Assembly (NCBI RefSeq): GCF_018403685.1
Contig: NZ_BOVK01000036.1
Span: forward strand, 34,518 to 98,517
From: Xylanibacillus composti
Lineage (GTDB): Bacteria; Bacillota; Bacilli; Paenibacillales; K13
DNA: 64,000 bases
Reading direction: 5' to 3'
In this document: positions 35,088 to 47,564 of the stretch, in pieces
How the letters are laid out: each line of letters starts with the position of its first letter
Position numbering within the stretch: position 1 is the stretch's first letter
The notes under the pieces: generated by a model
Told to the model about the DNA's origin: nothing
The model's input: only the letters and a program-made list of their open reading frames with translations
The model's database searches: none
Program-made: the position numbers and the translations under genes

Positions 35088-35924
35088 CTAGGCCAGACTT
35101 GTATAGGACATGTAAAGCCAGAACACGGCTGCGAGCCCGAACCGATAATAGGCAAACGTGGTCAGCTTGACCCGGTGCAGCAGTTTCAAAAATGTAACAA
35201 CAGCCAGCCAAGCGACAATAAATGCGGTTGCGAAGCCAACGCCGAACAACGGGATATCCGCTAAAGTCAAATGGTCCCAGCTCTTCAGCAGGTCATACCC
35301 GCTAGCCGCAACCATCATCGGGACCGCAATCAAGAAGGAGAAGTCCGCCGATGCCTTCAAGGCTGCGCCGGACAGCAAGCCCCCCGCAATGGTGGCGCCT
35401 GCCCGCGAAAAGCCCGGCCACAGGCTCAAGCATTGGGCGAAGCCAATCTGAAGCGCCTGCTTATAGGACAGCTCATCGATTTCCCTGGCCGTGACTGCTG
35501 GCTGCCGTTTTTCCGCATAGATCATGAAGATTCCTCCCGCAACCAGGCCAATCAGTACAGTGCCGGGAGAGAACAAATAGGTTTTGATCGAGCTGTATGC
35601 CAGAAAGGCCAGTATCATTGCAGGGGTGATAGCCAGCAGCACATGAAGCAGGTTAAGCCTCTTCCCCTCTATACTCGGCTGCGCATCTTCCCGCTTGCGG
35701 ATGCCGATCAGACCGAGCAGTCTTTGCCAGTACAATATGACTACAGCCAGAATAGCGCCCAACTGAATCACGACCTCGAATGTAGCCGCCCGCTCCCCTG
35801 TAAAGCCTAACAGATGTCCGCTCAATATCAAGTGGCCGGTTGAGGAGACAGGCAGAAATTCCGTCAACCCTTCCACAATCCCTTGAATGACCGCAATGAT
35901 CAGGTCCCGCAGCGAATCTGCCAT
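35088..35924 (-). CDS. uppP: Undecaprenyl-diphosphatase (BacA/UppP family)
   Basis: Removes a phosphate from undecaprenyl diphosphate to recycle the wall lipid carrier and gives bacitracin tolerance. The 278-aa polytopic protein has both family motifs: [20 protein letters not shown] near the N terminus and [20 protein letters not shown] at about residues 160-180 with the catalytic Glu, Ser and Arg. About eight membrane segments are visible. It begins 3 bp after the yunD-like stop; the ribosome site AGGAGGGTGATCG lies in the tail of that gene, so the two are cotranscribed. Confidence 0.96.
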   Translation of the reverse strand: MADSLRDLIIAVIQGIVEGLTEFLPVSSTGHLILSGHLLGFTGERAATFEVVIQLGAILAVVILYWQRLLGLIGIRKREDAQPSIEGKRLNLLHVLLAITPAMILAFLAYSSIKTYLFSPGTVLIGLVAGGIFMIYAEKRQPAVTAREIDELSYKQALQIGFAQCLSLWPGFSRAGATIAGGLLSGAALKASADFSFLIAVPMMVAASGYDLLKSWDHLTLADIPLFGVGFATAFIVAWLAVVTFLKLLHRVKLTTFAYYRFGLAAVFWLYMSYTSLA

Positions 35925-35927
35925 CGA

Positions 35928-37397
35928 TCACCCTCCTGTATCGGGAATGCTGGTTCCCATTTCCTTGATTTCATGCACATTGCGCCATCTGCTCCGTTCG
36001 CTTCTTTCGACCTCCGATGGCTCGTTTAATTGACTGCACAATACGTCCCGAATAAATTCGGGCAGCCAATAGCGAATTTCTCCCCCTCCCTTCAGGGATA
36101 AATACCCGATGCCAAAACTGAACATGTCAATCGTTCCAACCGAGTAGGTTTGATCAGCCTCCATTGGACGGCCTTGAATCTCTACACGCACAATTTTCTC
36201 GTAGGATGGCCGGGTCGGATCATAATAGACAGTCGCACCGTCTACTGCCAGCACACCCAGTTCCTTGCCGCGAAACCCAAATCCCCGTATCGGGATATGA
36301 ATCCTGTCCTCCAGCAAGGATTCCTCCAATGCTTGCCGGATCGCGGCGCCGGTCAGCGTCATTCGACATGGATTTATCGGGGATGGACAGCATTCGTGCA
36401 GCATTTCCCGGGAAATTCCGCCTTTTTCCACGTTCCTCAACAGTTGACCCGCATTCACAATGCCGACATCTGCATTCGTCCACCGTCTGAGCCCCGCCGC
36501 CAACAAGTTGGCCAGCGGAGATTCCTCTGTCCAGGATATGCGCAAGTCTCTGTCGGCAACGGCTGCCGTTTGGCCCATCGCCTGCTTGGCAGCAGTACGA
36601 TGCACTTGTATGAGGTCAACTATTTCCGGGTCCGGCGCGTAATTTTCCACCGCGATGCATCGGCCCTCTATGACAAGCTGCCTGGTCTCTCTATCCACTT
36701 GTATGTCGATCTCGCCAACATATGCGCCCAGCTTTCCCGCGGCGAAAATTCGGGTTGAACCGACAAGCAGGGGCTCCTCCAGCAGATGATGCGTATGACC
36801 GCCCAAAATACAATCAATGCCCGGAATTTCTGCGGCCATTTGCTCATCCCTTCCGAGTCCCAGGTGAGAGCAGACAACCAGTACATCCACATGAGGCCGC
36901 AATTGTGCCGCCCATTCTCTCACGCATGCAAGCGGCTCGCCGATGTCCCAGCCAAGCAAGTTGTAGAAGGCGTTGAAATTCACCGTTACACCAATGATGC
37001 CGATGGTGACGCCGGCTTTCTCGATCACAACATAAGGCTTGATCCAATCCGGCAGCTTTCCGCTCTCAAGCTCCCTCATGTTGCCGGCAACTATCGGGAA
37101 TTGCGCCTGGCGGGAAAGCATGTACAATTCGCCCTTGGTAAAGGTCAGGCCCTCATTGTTCCCCGGAACGAATACCTCATAGCCGATGGCATTCATCATC
37201 GCAATATTGCACCGTCCATCTGTGCCCTCGGTCTCCAGTCGCATGCGGTCCATATGATCGCCGATGTCCATCAACAGTATCCCGTCCTGCTCGTGTTCCC
37301 TGCGGATAGCGCGTATCGCTGACGCCGCCCTGGCTGCGTTCTCGAGGTGGCTGTGGATGTCATTTGTATGTACGATTTTCACATGCAGCGTCTTCAT
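35928..37397 (-). CDS. yunD: Bifunctional metallophosphatase/5'-nucleotidase family protein (YunD-like)
   Basis: A 489-aa protein. The N-terminal calcineurin-like phosphoesterase domain (1-260) has HTNDIHSHLE, MDIGDHMDRM, the GNNEG of VPGNNEGLTF, and CILGGHTHHLLEEPLL. The C-terminal 5'-nucleotidase domain (about 280-470) contains ESPLANLLAAGLRRWTNADVGIVNAG, the AMP-binding type fold. No signal peptide is visible, in line with cytoplasmic YunD rather than wall-anchored nucleotidases. It precedes uppP by 3 bp. YunC, the neighbour of yunD in B. subtilis, is found separately at 50763. The substrate is probably a nucleotide, unproven. Confidence 0.88.
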   Translation of the reverse strand: MKTLHVKIVHTNDIHSHLENAARAASAIRAIRREHEQDGILLMDIGDHMDRMRLETEGTDGRCNIAMMNAIGYEVFVPGNNEGLTFTKGELYMLSRQAQFPIVAGNMRELESGKLPDWIKPYVVIEKAGVTIGIIGVTVNFNAFYNLLGWDIGEPLACVREWAAQLRPHVDVLVVCSHLGLGRDEQMAAEIPGIDCILGGHTHHLLEEPLLVGSTRIFAAGKLGAYVGEIDIQVDRETRQLVIEGRCIAVENYAPDPEIVDLIQVHRTAAKQAMGQTAAVADRDLRISWTEESPLANLLAAGLRRWTNADVGIVNAGQLLRNVEKGGISREMLHECCPSPINPCRMTLTGAAIRQALEESLLEDRIHIPIRGFGFRGKELGVLAVDGATVYYDPTRPSYEKIVRVEIQGRPMEADQTYSVGTIDMFSFGIGYLSLKGGGEIRYWLPEFIRDVLCSQLNEPSEVERSERSRWRNVHEIKEMGTSIPDTGG

Positions 37398-37550
37398 ACC
37401 GTCCCCTCCTGATCCTTGCGGCAGTAGACTTTACTAAGTATACGTCCGAATTGTCCAACACATGTCCTCCTAAGCATAACATTTGCGCCATAAATGTGGT
37501 ATGCTTGGAGCAAAGACAATGAGTAGAATAGAGTAGTTGAGGTGTTTGCC

Positions 37551-38294
37551 TTGGAATCGAGAACGTGGAAAATCCAATGCTTTGCAGCGGTCGCCGATCA
37601 GGCAGGCACGAACCTGATCGAGCTGGAGCTGCCAGCCGATGCGCTAACCGCGGCTGAGCTGAAGCAAGCCGCAGCTGAACGGCATCCCAAGGCCGGCAGT
37701 CTGATCGCGACCTGCTTTGTCGCCAGAAATCGCGCCTATGCGCGCGAGGAGGATACAGTTATGCCCGAAGACGAGCTGGCATTCATTCCTCCAGTTTCCG
37801 GCGGGGAGACCGGCGCCCGTTATACGGACCCCGGCGGCCGGTTTTGCATCACTTATGATCACATTGATATTGAACAGGTTGCGGGAATGGTTCGACATCC
37901 CGATCATGGCGCAGAGCTGTTATTTGTCGGGACTACCCGCGAGCATACATACGGCCAGAAGACCGTCATGCTGGAATATGAAGCCTATATCCCCATGGCC
38001 CTGCAAACATTAGCCCAAATCGGAGAGGAGATCAGCGCGAAATGGAACGGCGCTTTCTGCGCGATTACCCATCGTCTCGGCCAAGTTGCCGTTGGCGAAG
38101 CAAGCGTCGTTATAGCGGTCTCTTCTCCGCATCGCGCTGCCTGCTACGAAGCGAGCCGATACGCCATTGACCGGCTCAAGCAAATCGTGCCCATCTGGAA
38201 AAAAGAAATATGGGAGGACGGGTCGGAATGGAAGGGCGCGCAAACCGGCCCCTGGGACCCGACTGCAGCACCTATTCAAGGAGAATCCACATGA
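37551..38294 (+). CDS. moaDE: Molybdopterin synthase, fused MoaD-MoaE
   Basis: A 247-aa fusion. Residues 1-87 are a ubiquitin-like MoaD (KIQCFAAVADQAGTNLIELE), ending PEDELAFIPPVSGG with the Gly-Gly that must carry the thiocarboxylate. After a short ETGARYTDPGG link the large subunit MoaE follows: FCITYDHIDIEQV, ELLFVGTTREHTYGQ, ITHRLGQVAVGEASV, HRAACYEASRYAIDRLKQIVPIWKKE. It inserts sulfur into precursor Z. TTG 37551 follows GAGGTGTTTGCC. It overlaps moeB by ATGA. In M. tuberculosis MoaX a similar fusion is cut after the glycines; the same may apply here. Confidence 0.9.
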   Translation: MESRTWKIQCFAAVADQAGTNLIELELPADALTAAELKQAAAERHPKAGSLIATCFVARNRAYAREEDTVMPEDELAFIPPVSGGETGARYTDPGGRFCITYDHIDIEQVAGMVRHPDHGAELLFVGTTREHTYGQKTVMLEYEAYIPMALQTLAQIGEEISAKWNGAFCAITHRLGQVAVGEASVVIAVSSPHRAACYEASRYAIDRLKQIVPIWKKEIWEDGSEWKGAQTGPWDPTAAPIQGEST

Positions 38295-39319
38295 ACGAGC
38301 GTTATTCGCGACAGCATCTATTCGCTCCAATCGGGCGAAGCGGACAAGAGAAATTAGCGCGGGCATCTATCGCAATCGTCGGCATGGGAGCCCTGGGCTC
38401 CGCATTGGCGGACATGGCGGCTAGGGCCGGGATTGGCGAAATTCGCCTGATCGACCGGGATTTCGTGGAATTCAGCAACTTGCAGCGCCAGATGCTATAT
38501 GATGAATCAGATGCCAGCCGCTACCTGCCTAAGACTGAAGCGGCTGCAATCCGTCTCGCTGCCATCAATTCTGAAGTGAGCCTCATCCCCCGCGTGGCCG
38601 ATTTGCATGCAGGCAATGCCGAGGAGCTGCTGCATGGCACGGACCTCATCCTTGATGGCAGCGATAACTTTACCGTCCGTTATTTATTGAATGATTATGC
38701 GATCAAGATGGGCATCCCCTACATTTATGGCGGCGCAGTAGCCTCCAGAGGTGTCTGTTATCCGGTTCTGCCTGAACGCGGGCCGTGCTTGCGCTGCCTG
38801 TTCCCCAATCCGCCCGAGCGAGGAACTGCGGAAACCTGTGATACTGCCGGCGTGATCTCTCCGATCATCCACGCGATTACGGCGATGCAGATGGCAGAAG
38901 CCTTGAAATGCCTTGTGGGCGATTTGGATGCAGTACAGAAGCAGCTGGTACAGCTCGACCTTTGGCGCAATCACTGGTCGCAGATCGATGTGTCTCAGGC
39001 CAAGCGGCCTGATTGTCCGGCATGCGCAGAACGGCGCTTCGAATTTTTGGACGACCAAACAGCTGTCGGCTGGTCCCAGACTATGTGCGGGAGAAATTCG
39101 GTTCAAATTCGACCAGCGCAGCCGGCCTCGCTTGATTTCGATGCAATGGTAAAAAAACTTTCTCCGGTCGGACGAGTCGAACGGACGCCATTTTTATTGC
39201 GTTTTATGCCTGACGATACCCATACGCTGGTTCTGTTCCCGGATGGGCGGGCCCTGATTCAGGGTACCGAGGACCCTACTATGGCCAGAAGCTTATATAG
39301 CCGATATGTCGGAGATTGA
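38291..39319 (+). CDS. moeB: MoeB/ThiF family adenylyltransferase
   Basis: A 342-aa E1-like enzyme that adenylates the C-terminal glycine of MoaD (or ThiS). It starts YSRQHLFAPIGRSGQEKLAR and has the ATP loop IVGMGALGSALADMAARAG, the Asp/Arg motif LIDRDFVEFSNLQRQMLY, DGSDNFTVRYLLND, and paired zinc cysteines CLRCLF and CPACAE. The last 90 aa form an extra small domain rather than a rhodanese. ATG 38291 overlaps the moaDE stop and follows AAGGAGAATCCAC. Direct coupling to a MoaD-containing partner supports MoeB over ThiF. No other moa/moe genes are in the window. Confidence 0.9.
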   Translation: MNERYSRQHLFAPIGRSGQEKLARASIAIVGMGALGSALADMAARAGIGEIRLIDRDFVEFSNLQRQMLYDESDASRYLPKTEAAAIRLAAINSEVSLIPRVADLHAGNAEELLHGTDLILDGSDNFTVRYLLNDYAIKMGIPYIYGGAVASRGVCYPVLPERGPCLRCLFPNPPERGTAETCDTAGVISPIIHAITAMQMAEALKCLVGDLDAVQKQLVQLDLWRNHWSQIDVSQAKRPDCPACAERRFEFLDDQTAVGWSQTMCGRNSVQIRPAQPASLDFDAMVKKLSPVGRVERTPFLLRFMPDDTHTLVLFPDGRALIQGTEDPTMARSLYSRYVGD

Positions 39320-39452
39320 CTAAAACTGTATGATTTTATGAAAAAATTGAGCATTTGAAAAGGTTTTTGTCGCTTTGTGTAGAATGAAATATTCAGAGAC
39401 TTCAAAGACACCTCATTTCCAAAATTCAGAAGAGTAGCAGGGTGACAAAACC

Positions 39453-40502
39453 ATGAACATTCATGTAACAGAATTGCAACCGGGAGACCGCCTTGAAAAA
39501 GACATATTCAATGATCACGGCATACTGATCCTTTCCGCTAATGCCGTATTGAATCGGCAGGATATTGACCGGCTCGAATTTTTACGTGTCGATTATGTCG
39601 ATATTCTGCCGCGCACCAGCTCGGATCATGATCCCTTTCAAGATGTCGCCAAGCGTGAAATTTCGCAGCAGCTTCATGATGATTTCGGCGATGCCGTTCA
39701 AACGATCCGGGGCATGTTCGAACAAGTACGCGCCGAAGGAAAGCTTGACGGCGTTGAGGTCGAGCAAACGCTAAACCCATTAATCGAGCATTTCAAGCAG
39801 GAGCAAGATGTTGTCAATTTGCTGCTTTCGCTGAACAGCAAGGATGATTACACGTACCAGCACAGCGTGCAAGTCGGCATGATTTCATACTATTTGGCCA
39901 AATGGGCAGGATTTAGGGAGAAGGAAGCGTACTTGGTCGGCAAATGCGGATACTTGCACGATATTGGAAAAAGCCTGATTTCCGAGGATATCCTCCTCAA
40001 GCCATCCAAGCTGACCCAGGAAGAATTCGAAGAAGTGAAGAAGCACACTTTGCACGGATACGAAATACTGTCGCATAGCTTCCGCGAAAAGGAGCTGGCT
40101 CTCGTAGCTTTGGAGCATCATGAACGGTTGAATGGAAGCGGTTACCCGAGGCGACTTGCCGGTACAGCCATTCATCCTTACTCGCGTATTGTTGCCGTTG
40201 CCGACGTATACAGCGCGATGATCTCCACTCGGGTATATCAGGAGAAGCGCGACCTGCTGGCCGTTCTGAAAGAGCTGCACCGGCTTAGCTTCGAGGAGCT
40301 TGATCCCTATTATGTACAAGTGTTTATCAAGCACATGATTCCTAATTTTATCGGAAAGCGCTTACGCCTTACAACCGGAGAGGTCGGCATTATCGTGATG
40401 ATCAACAACTCCGATTTTTTCCGTCCGCTTATTCGATTAGAAAATCGATTTATTGATCTTTCTGCCGAAATGCAATATGAGGTGGCCAACGTATATGTGT
40501 AA
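39453..40502 (+). CDS. HD-GYP domain protein (cyclic di-GMP phosphodiesterase family)
   Basis: A 349-aa cytoplasmic protein similar in plan to the gene at 33833. It begins MNIHVTELQPGDRLEKDIFN, then a helical linker, and the HD-GYP domain with TYQHSVQVGMISYYLAKWAG, YLHDIGKSLIS, KKHTLHGYEILSHSF, HHERLNGSGYPRRL and AVADVYSAMISTRVYQ. Metal and GYP residues are intact. The C-terminal 50 aa (RLRLTTGEVGIIVMINNSDF) form a small beta domain like that at the end of the first HD-GYP protein. It follows moeB by 133 bp on the same strand, but a functional link to molybdopterin is not indicated. Confidence 0.9.
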   Translation: MNIHVTELQPGDRLEKDIFNDHGILILSANAVLNRQDIDRLEFLRVDYVDILPRTSSDHDPFQDVAKREISQQLHDDFGDAVQTIRGMFEQVRAEGKLDGVEVEQTLNPLIEHFKQEQDVVNLLLSLNSKDDYTYQHSVQVGMISYYLAKWAGFREKEAYLVGKCGYLHDIGKSLISEDILLKPSKLTQEEFEEVKKHTLHGYEILSHSFREKELALVALEHHERLNGSGYPRRLAGTAIHPYSRIVAVADVYSAMISTRVYQEKRDLLAVLKELHRLSFEELDPYYVQVFIKHMIPNFIGKRLRLTTGEVGIIVMINNSDFFRPLIRLENRFIDLSAEMQYEVANVYV

Positions 40503-40536
40503 CCGTTCCGGCTCTAGTGCATGCATGAAGGTGAGG

Positions 40537-40565
40537 CCTGTTTCCTTTTGGCAATGAAACAGGCT
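40537..40565. repeat. Inverted repeat between convergent genes
   Basis: GCCTGTTTC and GAAACAGGC form a perfect 9-bp stem with an 11-nt loop, between the convergent HD-GYP and NlpC/P60 genes. No T-run follows on either strand, so a terminator call would be weak. An overlapping second dyad, ACAGG-AAGAG-CCTGT, follows within 35 bp. Confidence 0.5.
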
Positions 40566-40636
40566 GTATCCTTGATTGGACAGGAAGAGCCTGTTAAGAC
40601 AATTCGATAACCACAACTTTCTGGCTTCGACAAGGC

Positions 40637-41830
40637 TTATTTTACGATGCGCTTGGCTGTGACAAAGGTTTCTTTCCAATACGATTTATTGATATCTGTA
40701 ATTTGCACTCCATCCTTTGGTTCCGGCGAAGAATGAATCATCCTCTGATTGCCCATGTAAATGCCCACATGGCCAATCGTCTTCTCCTTCTTGAACCTTC
40801 CCGGCACATAGAAATACAACAGATCGCCCTTCTTCAGAGATTTCCTGCTGACCGTCGTGCCCTTCCTCGCCTGCGCGCGCGCCGTGCGCGGCAAATCCAC
40901 CCCGTATTTGTCGAAGATAAACCGGGTATAGGAAGAACAGTCAAACCGTTTGTTTGAACTCGAATAGGGCTTCGCCCCGAATTTGTATTTCACGCCCAAG
41001 TATTTCCTCGCCTCATTAATCATGCTGTCGATGTTGATGTTCTTCAGGACCGGCTCCGCTTCTGCTTCCCATATCTCTGAGTCTAAGGACTGCCAAACCT
41101 CCGTGTCCTCTCCTGTCGGATCTTCGGCGAAATCCAGATCCTGAGCGGTGTCATTCGGCATCAGATCCGGTGCCGGTTGCAGCTGGATACGATCGCTTCC
41201 ATCCCATTCAGCCGTTATTTCGTTGCCGAACAATTGCTGCAGGCTCTCGATCGATACATACGGCTGACCATTGATTTCTCGTACTGCATCAGGAAGCTGA
41301 ACAGTAGCTTCCTCCTTCATGGCCTGATTGCTGTTGCTTCGCAGCACATAGACGATATCGTGATCACCAATTTGAAAAGCACCTGTTTCCGCATCCTGCT
41401 GGACAAATCGGAATCCCGCTTTGCGCATAAGCGGCAGCAAAGGAGCGTAGACCTCTCCGTTCATTTCCACAACCGAAACTTGATCGTCCCGCACCTCGTT
41501 CTGCTGGTCTCGAATCGGGATCGCTTGTTGCGGTGTTTGCATCAAATTGAATTGTCTTTGGTTAGAAAGTCCGTCATTTTCGAGGATTCTTCTTTTCTTG
41601 TTGCCCTTGTTGTTAGCCTGAGACTTCTTGTTCTTGGAAGTAGCTTGATTAGAACGATTTCCTTTTTCCTGTGCTTGCTTTGACTTCCCATTCTTATTCT
41701 TTTGCTTTTGGTTCTTGTCTTCCACTGACTGCTGGCGTGCTTGGTCTTGATTTGTATTGGCGCAAGCGCTCACGACGCCGATCGACAGCGCAACCAAGCT
41801 GATACCCATGGCCCGCAATAATCGCTTCAT
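40637..41830 (-). CDS. NlpC/P60 family cell-wall endopeptidase lipoprotein
   Basis: A 397-aa exported lipoprotein: signal MKRLLRAMGISLVALSIGVV followed by the lipobox SAC. Next is a low-complexity Gln/Asn/Lys linker (about residues 24-80), a copper-amine-oxidase-like stalk (about 105-220; EVYAPLLPLMRKAGF, PYVSIESLQQLFG), and the NlpC/P60 domain (about 275-397). The catalytic Cys is in RFDCSSYTRF, His in IGHVGIYMG, and the third residue near MIHSSPEPKDG. It should cut peptide stems in peptidoglycan outside the membrane. ATG 41830 follows AAGGAGCGGTGAAT; earlier in-frame codons lack a ribosome site. Confidence 0.92.
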   Translation of the reverse strand: MKRLLRAMGISLVALSIGVVSACANTNQDQARQQSVEDKNQKQKNKNGKSKQAQEKGNRSNQATSKNKKSQANNKGNKKRRILENDGLSNQRQFNLMQTPQQAIPIRDQQNEVRDDQVSVVEMNGEVYAPLLPLMRKAGFRFVQQDAETGAFQIGDHDIVYVLRSNSNQAMKEEATVQLPDAVREINGQPYVSIESLQQLFGNEITAEWDGSDRIQLQPAPDLMPNDTAQDLDFAEDPTGEDTEVWQSLDSEIWEAEAEPVLKNINIDSMINEARKYLGVKYKFGAKPYSSSNKRFDCSSYTRFIFDKYGVDLPRTARAQARKGTTVSRKSLKKGDLLYFYVPGRFKKEKTIGHVGIYMGNQRMIHSSPEPKDGVQITDINKSYWKETFVTAKRIVK

Positions 41831-42042
41831 ATTCACCGCTCCTTCATTGATTTGGGGTCCGGATACCTCTTCCGTCCTGATCATAGGATGAAGCGATTGG
41901 CGTTCAAATATGCGGGTAACGACGCGCGAACTTGGATGAAAAAGCGTACTAATGAGGTCAGAATTTCCAACTTGCATATTCCAAATCATACAGATTTAGA
42001 AAAGCACATCATATTTACACTAAGCAAACATCGCGCCAAAAT

Positions 42043-42082
42043 AAAAATACGTGTCCGCGCAGCTTTATTGCGCAGACACGTA
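42043..42082 (-). terminator. Rho-independent terminator of the suf operon
   Basis: On the minus strand TACGTGTC-TGCGC and GCGCG-GACACGTA pair around a short AT-rich loop and are followed by TTTTTAT. It lies about 30 nt after the sufB stop. Confidence 0.88.
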
Positions 42083-42109
42083 TATATTGAAATTAATTAC
42101 ATATTGGAA

Positions 42110-43507
42110 TTAACCAATACTGCCTTCCATCTCAAACTTGATCAGACGATTCATCTCAACAGCGTACTCCATCGGCAATTCCTTCGTGAACGGCTCGATA
42201 AAGCCCATGACAATCATTTGCGTCGCTTCGGCAGCAGTCAATCCACGGCTCATCAGGTAAAACAACTGCTCTTCGGAGACTTTGGATACCGTCGCCTCGT
42301 GCTCCAGCGTAATGTTGTCGTTCAGAATCTCGTTGTATGGAATCGTATCCGACGTGGATTCCTTATCCATAATGAGCGTATCGCACTGGATGTTCGCCTT
42401 CGACCCTTGCGAATTGCGGCCAAAGGATGCCAGTCCGCGATAAGTGACCTTGCCGCCATGCTTGCTGATGGACTTGGAGACAATCGTCGAAGTCGTCTCC
42501 GGAGCAAGGTGCAGCATCTTGGCGCCTGCGTCCTGATGTTGGCCTTTGCCGGCAACAGCGATCGAAAGCACGCTGCCCTTCGCGCCGCGGCCCTTCAGCA
42601 CAACTGCCGGATACTTCATCGTCAGCTTCGAGCCGATATTGCCGTCTACCCATTCCATTGTCGCATTTTCTTCGGCTACCGCACGCTTTGTCACCAGATT
42701 ATAGATGTTCGGCGCCCAGTTTTGGATCGTCGTGTAACGCGCACGGGCATTTTTGCGGCAGATAATCTCGACGACGGCGCTGTGCAGGGAGTTCGTGCTG
42801 TACACAGGAGCTGTACATCCTTCCACATAATGCACGAACGCATCCTCGTCAACGATAATGAGCGTCCGCTCAAATTGCCCCATATTCTCAGAATTGATCC
42901 GGAAGTAAGCCTGTAGCGGAATTTCACACTTTACGCCCTTCGGCACATAGATAAAGCTACCGCCAGACCAAACCGCGCTGTTCAACGCGGCGAACTTGTT
43001 GTCCGACGGCGGAACGATTGTGCCGAAATATTCACGGAAAATTTCCGGGTGCTCACGCAGCGCCGTATCCGTATCGCAGAAGATGACACCTTGATCTTCC
43101 AGTTCTTTCTGCATGCTGTGATACACAACCTCAGACTCATATTGCGCGGAAACCCCTGCCAGAAATTTCTGCTCGGCCTCGGGGATTCCCAGCTTGTCAA
43201 AAGTCGCTTTGATTTCCGAAGGCACTTCTTCCCAAGTTTTCCCCTGCTTCTCGGATGGGCGGACATAATACTGGATGTCGTCGAAATCTAGCTCATCCAG
43301 GTTTCCTCCCCACTTTGGCATTGGCATTTTGTTGAATTGCTCCAACGATTTCAGCCGGAACTCCAGCATCCATGCAGGTTCACCCTTAATGCGGGAAATC
43401 TCTCTAACGATCTCTGGAGTCAACCCTTTCCCCGTTTGGAAGATCGCTTTATGCTCATCGCGAAACCCATATTTATACTCGCCAATTTCGGGCATTTGCT
43501 TAGCCAT
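42110..43507 (-). CDS. sufB: Fe-S cluster assembly scaffold SufB
   Basis: A 465-aa protein, the last gene of sufCDSUB. SufB forms the SufBC2D scaffold on which Fe-S clusters are built. Visible features: the N-terminal [40 protein letters not shown]; the beta-helix core; and a C-terminal [21 protein letters not shown]. The conserved Cys-containing [22 protein letters not shown] region is typical of Gram-positive SufB, though Cys is not at each E. coli position. It lies 17 bp after sufU with a ribosome site AAGGAGGTAGGGACG. Confidence 0.97.
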   Translation of the reverse strand: MAKQMPEIGEYKYGFRDEHKAIFQTGKGLTPEIVREISRIKGEPAWMLEFRLKSLEQFNKMPMPKWGGNLDELDFDDIQYYVRPSEKQGKTWEEVPSEIKATFDKLGIPEAEQKFLAGVSAQYESEVVYHSMQKELEDQGVIFCDTDTALREHPEIFREYFGTIVPPSDNKFAALNSAVWSGGSFIYVPKGVKCEIPLQAYFRINSENMGQFERTLIIVDEDAFVHYVEGCTAPVYSTNSLHSAVVEIICRKNARARYTTIQNWAPNIYNLVTKRAVAEENATMEWVDGNIGSKLTMKYPAVVLKGRGAKGSVLSIAVAGKGQHQDAGAKMLHLAPETTSTIVSKSISKHGGKVTYRGLASFGRNSQGSKANIQCDTLIMDKESTSDTIPYNEILNDNITLEHEATVSKVSEEQLFYLMSRGLTAAEATQMIVMGFIEPFTKELPMEYAVEMNRLIKFEMEGSIG

Positions 43508-43524
43508 TCGTCCCTACCTCCTTC

Positions 43525-46491
<2,967 letters not shown>

Positions 46492-46513
46492 CCTTCGATT
46501 CCTCCTGATTCAA

Positions 46514-47341
46514 TTAATACTTCGGGGCAGTCGTATTCATAGGCACCTGGAATTCCTCGGATTCCTGACCTACGGTCTCATCCTCAATGCCAAGCTCTTC
46601 CTTAAGCCATTCGTAGCCTTCATTCTCGAGGCGCTGGGCAAGCTCGGGGCCTCCGGAGCGTACAATTCGTCCTTGCATCATGACGTGGACGAAATCAGGA
46701 GTAATATAGTTCAACAGGCGTTGGTAATGCGTAATAATCAGAAATCCGCGTTCTTCGCTGCGCATGTCGTTCACGCCGTCTGCGACAATTTTGAGCGCGT
46801 CAATATCCAGACCCGAGTCGATTTCGTCCAGAATGCAAATTTTCGGATCCAGCATGGCCATCTGCAAGATTTCGTTGCGCTTCTTCTCCCCGCCAGAGAA
46901 GCCTTCGTTGAGATAGCGATGCATGAATTGGGGGTCCATGGCCAGACTCTTCATGCTCGCCTCCATTTGGCGAATGAACTTGATCAAGGAAATCTCATTG
47001 CCTTCGCCGCGGCGAGCGTTAATCGCGCTGCGCAGGAAGTCCGCGTTCGTAACACCCGCAATTTCGCTTGGGTACTGCATGGCCAGGAAAAGCCCTGCTC
47101 TTGCGCGCTCGTCCACTTCCATCTCCAGCACGTCTTCCCCGTTCAGGGTAATGCTGCCTGCTGTGACCTCATAAGCCGGATGACCCATAATGGCAGAGGC
47201 CAAGGTACTTTTGCCTGTACCGTTCGGGCCCATGATGGCATGAATTTCTCCGCCTTTTATTTCAATATCTACACCCTTCAAAATGTCCTTGCCCTCTATC
47301 TGCGCCTTCAGGCCTTGGATGGTAAATTGCACGTTGCTCAT
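46514..47341 (-). CDS. sufC: Fe-S cluster assembly ATPase SufC
   Basis: A 275-aa ABC-type ATPase. Walker A is [13 protein letters not shown] (about residues 34-46), signature [13 protein letters not shown] near 150, and Walker [13 protein letters not shown] near 175, followed by the D-loop and ITHYQRLL. It drives conformational change in SufBC2D. ATG 47341 ([17 protein letters not shown]) follows GGAGGGAATATAAG; an upstream in-frame reading lacks such a site. The C terminus has a short extension past the usual end. It is the first gene of the operon and an operator-like site lies about 115 bp upstream. Confidence 0.97.
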   Translation of the reverse strand: MSNVQFTIQGLKAQIEGKDILKGVDIEIKGGEIHAIMGPNGTGKSTLASAIMGHPAYEVTAGSITLNGEDVLEMEVDERARAGLFLAMQYPSEIAGVTNADFLRSAINARRGEGNEISLIKFIRQMEASMKSLAMDPQFMHRYLNEGFSGGEKKRNEILQMAMLDPKICILDEIDSGLDIDALKIVADGVNDMRSEERGFLIITHYQRLLNYITPDFVHVMMQGRIVRSGGPELAQRLENEGYEWLKEELGIEDETVGQESEEFQVPMNTTAPKY

Positions 47342-47455
47342 CTTATATTCCCTCCAGAATTGAATAGTTGTAAATGGCATTGCCCCGCATCGGCAGTCGC
47401 CCTCAGCACATGTCTGCGGAAACTGGCTAACGGGGAAGTTATGCTCTATATCTAA

Positions 47456-47491
47456 TAAGAATCATTCTTACTTGATTCTCACTGATTCTCA
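47456..47491 (-). promoter_or_regulatory. Fur/PerR-like 7-1-7 dyad and phased direct repeats upstream of sufC
   Basis: TAAGAAT-C-ATTCTTA (47456-47470) is a perfect 7-1-7 dyad of the kind recognised by Fur-superfamily regulators (compare TGATAATNATTATCA). Next to it, on the minus strand, TGAGAATCA occurs twice at a 10-bp step (47473-47491), and TAAGAATGA continues the same phase. The result is three GAGAAT/AAGAAT half-sites on one helix face upstream of sufC. Regulation by iron or peroxide is inferred; the promoter itself is not resolved. Confidence 0.5.
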
Positions 47492-47564
47492 TTAATTAAA
47501 ACTATTATAACGAAACCTGTCTGTCGAATAAAGGGCTGCGCGGGATTTTTTTTGGAACTTCCAC

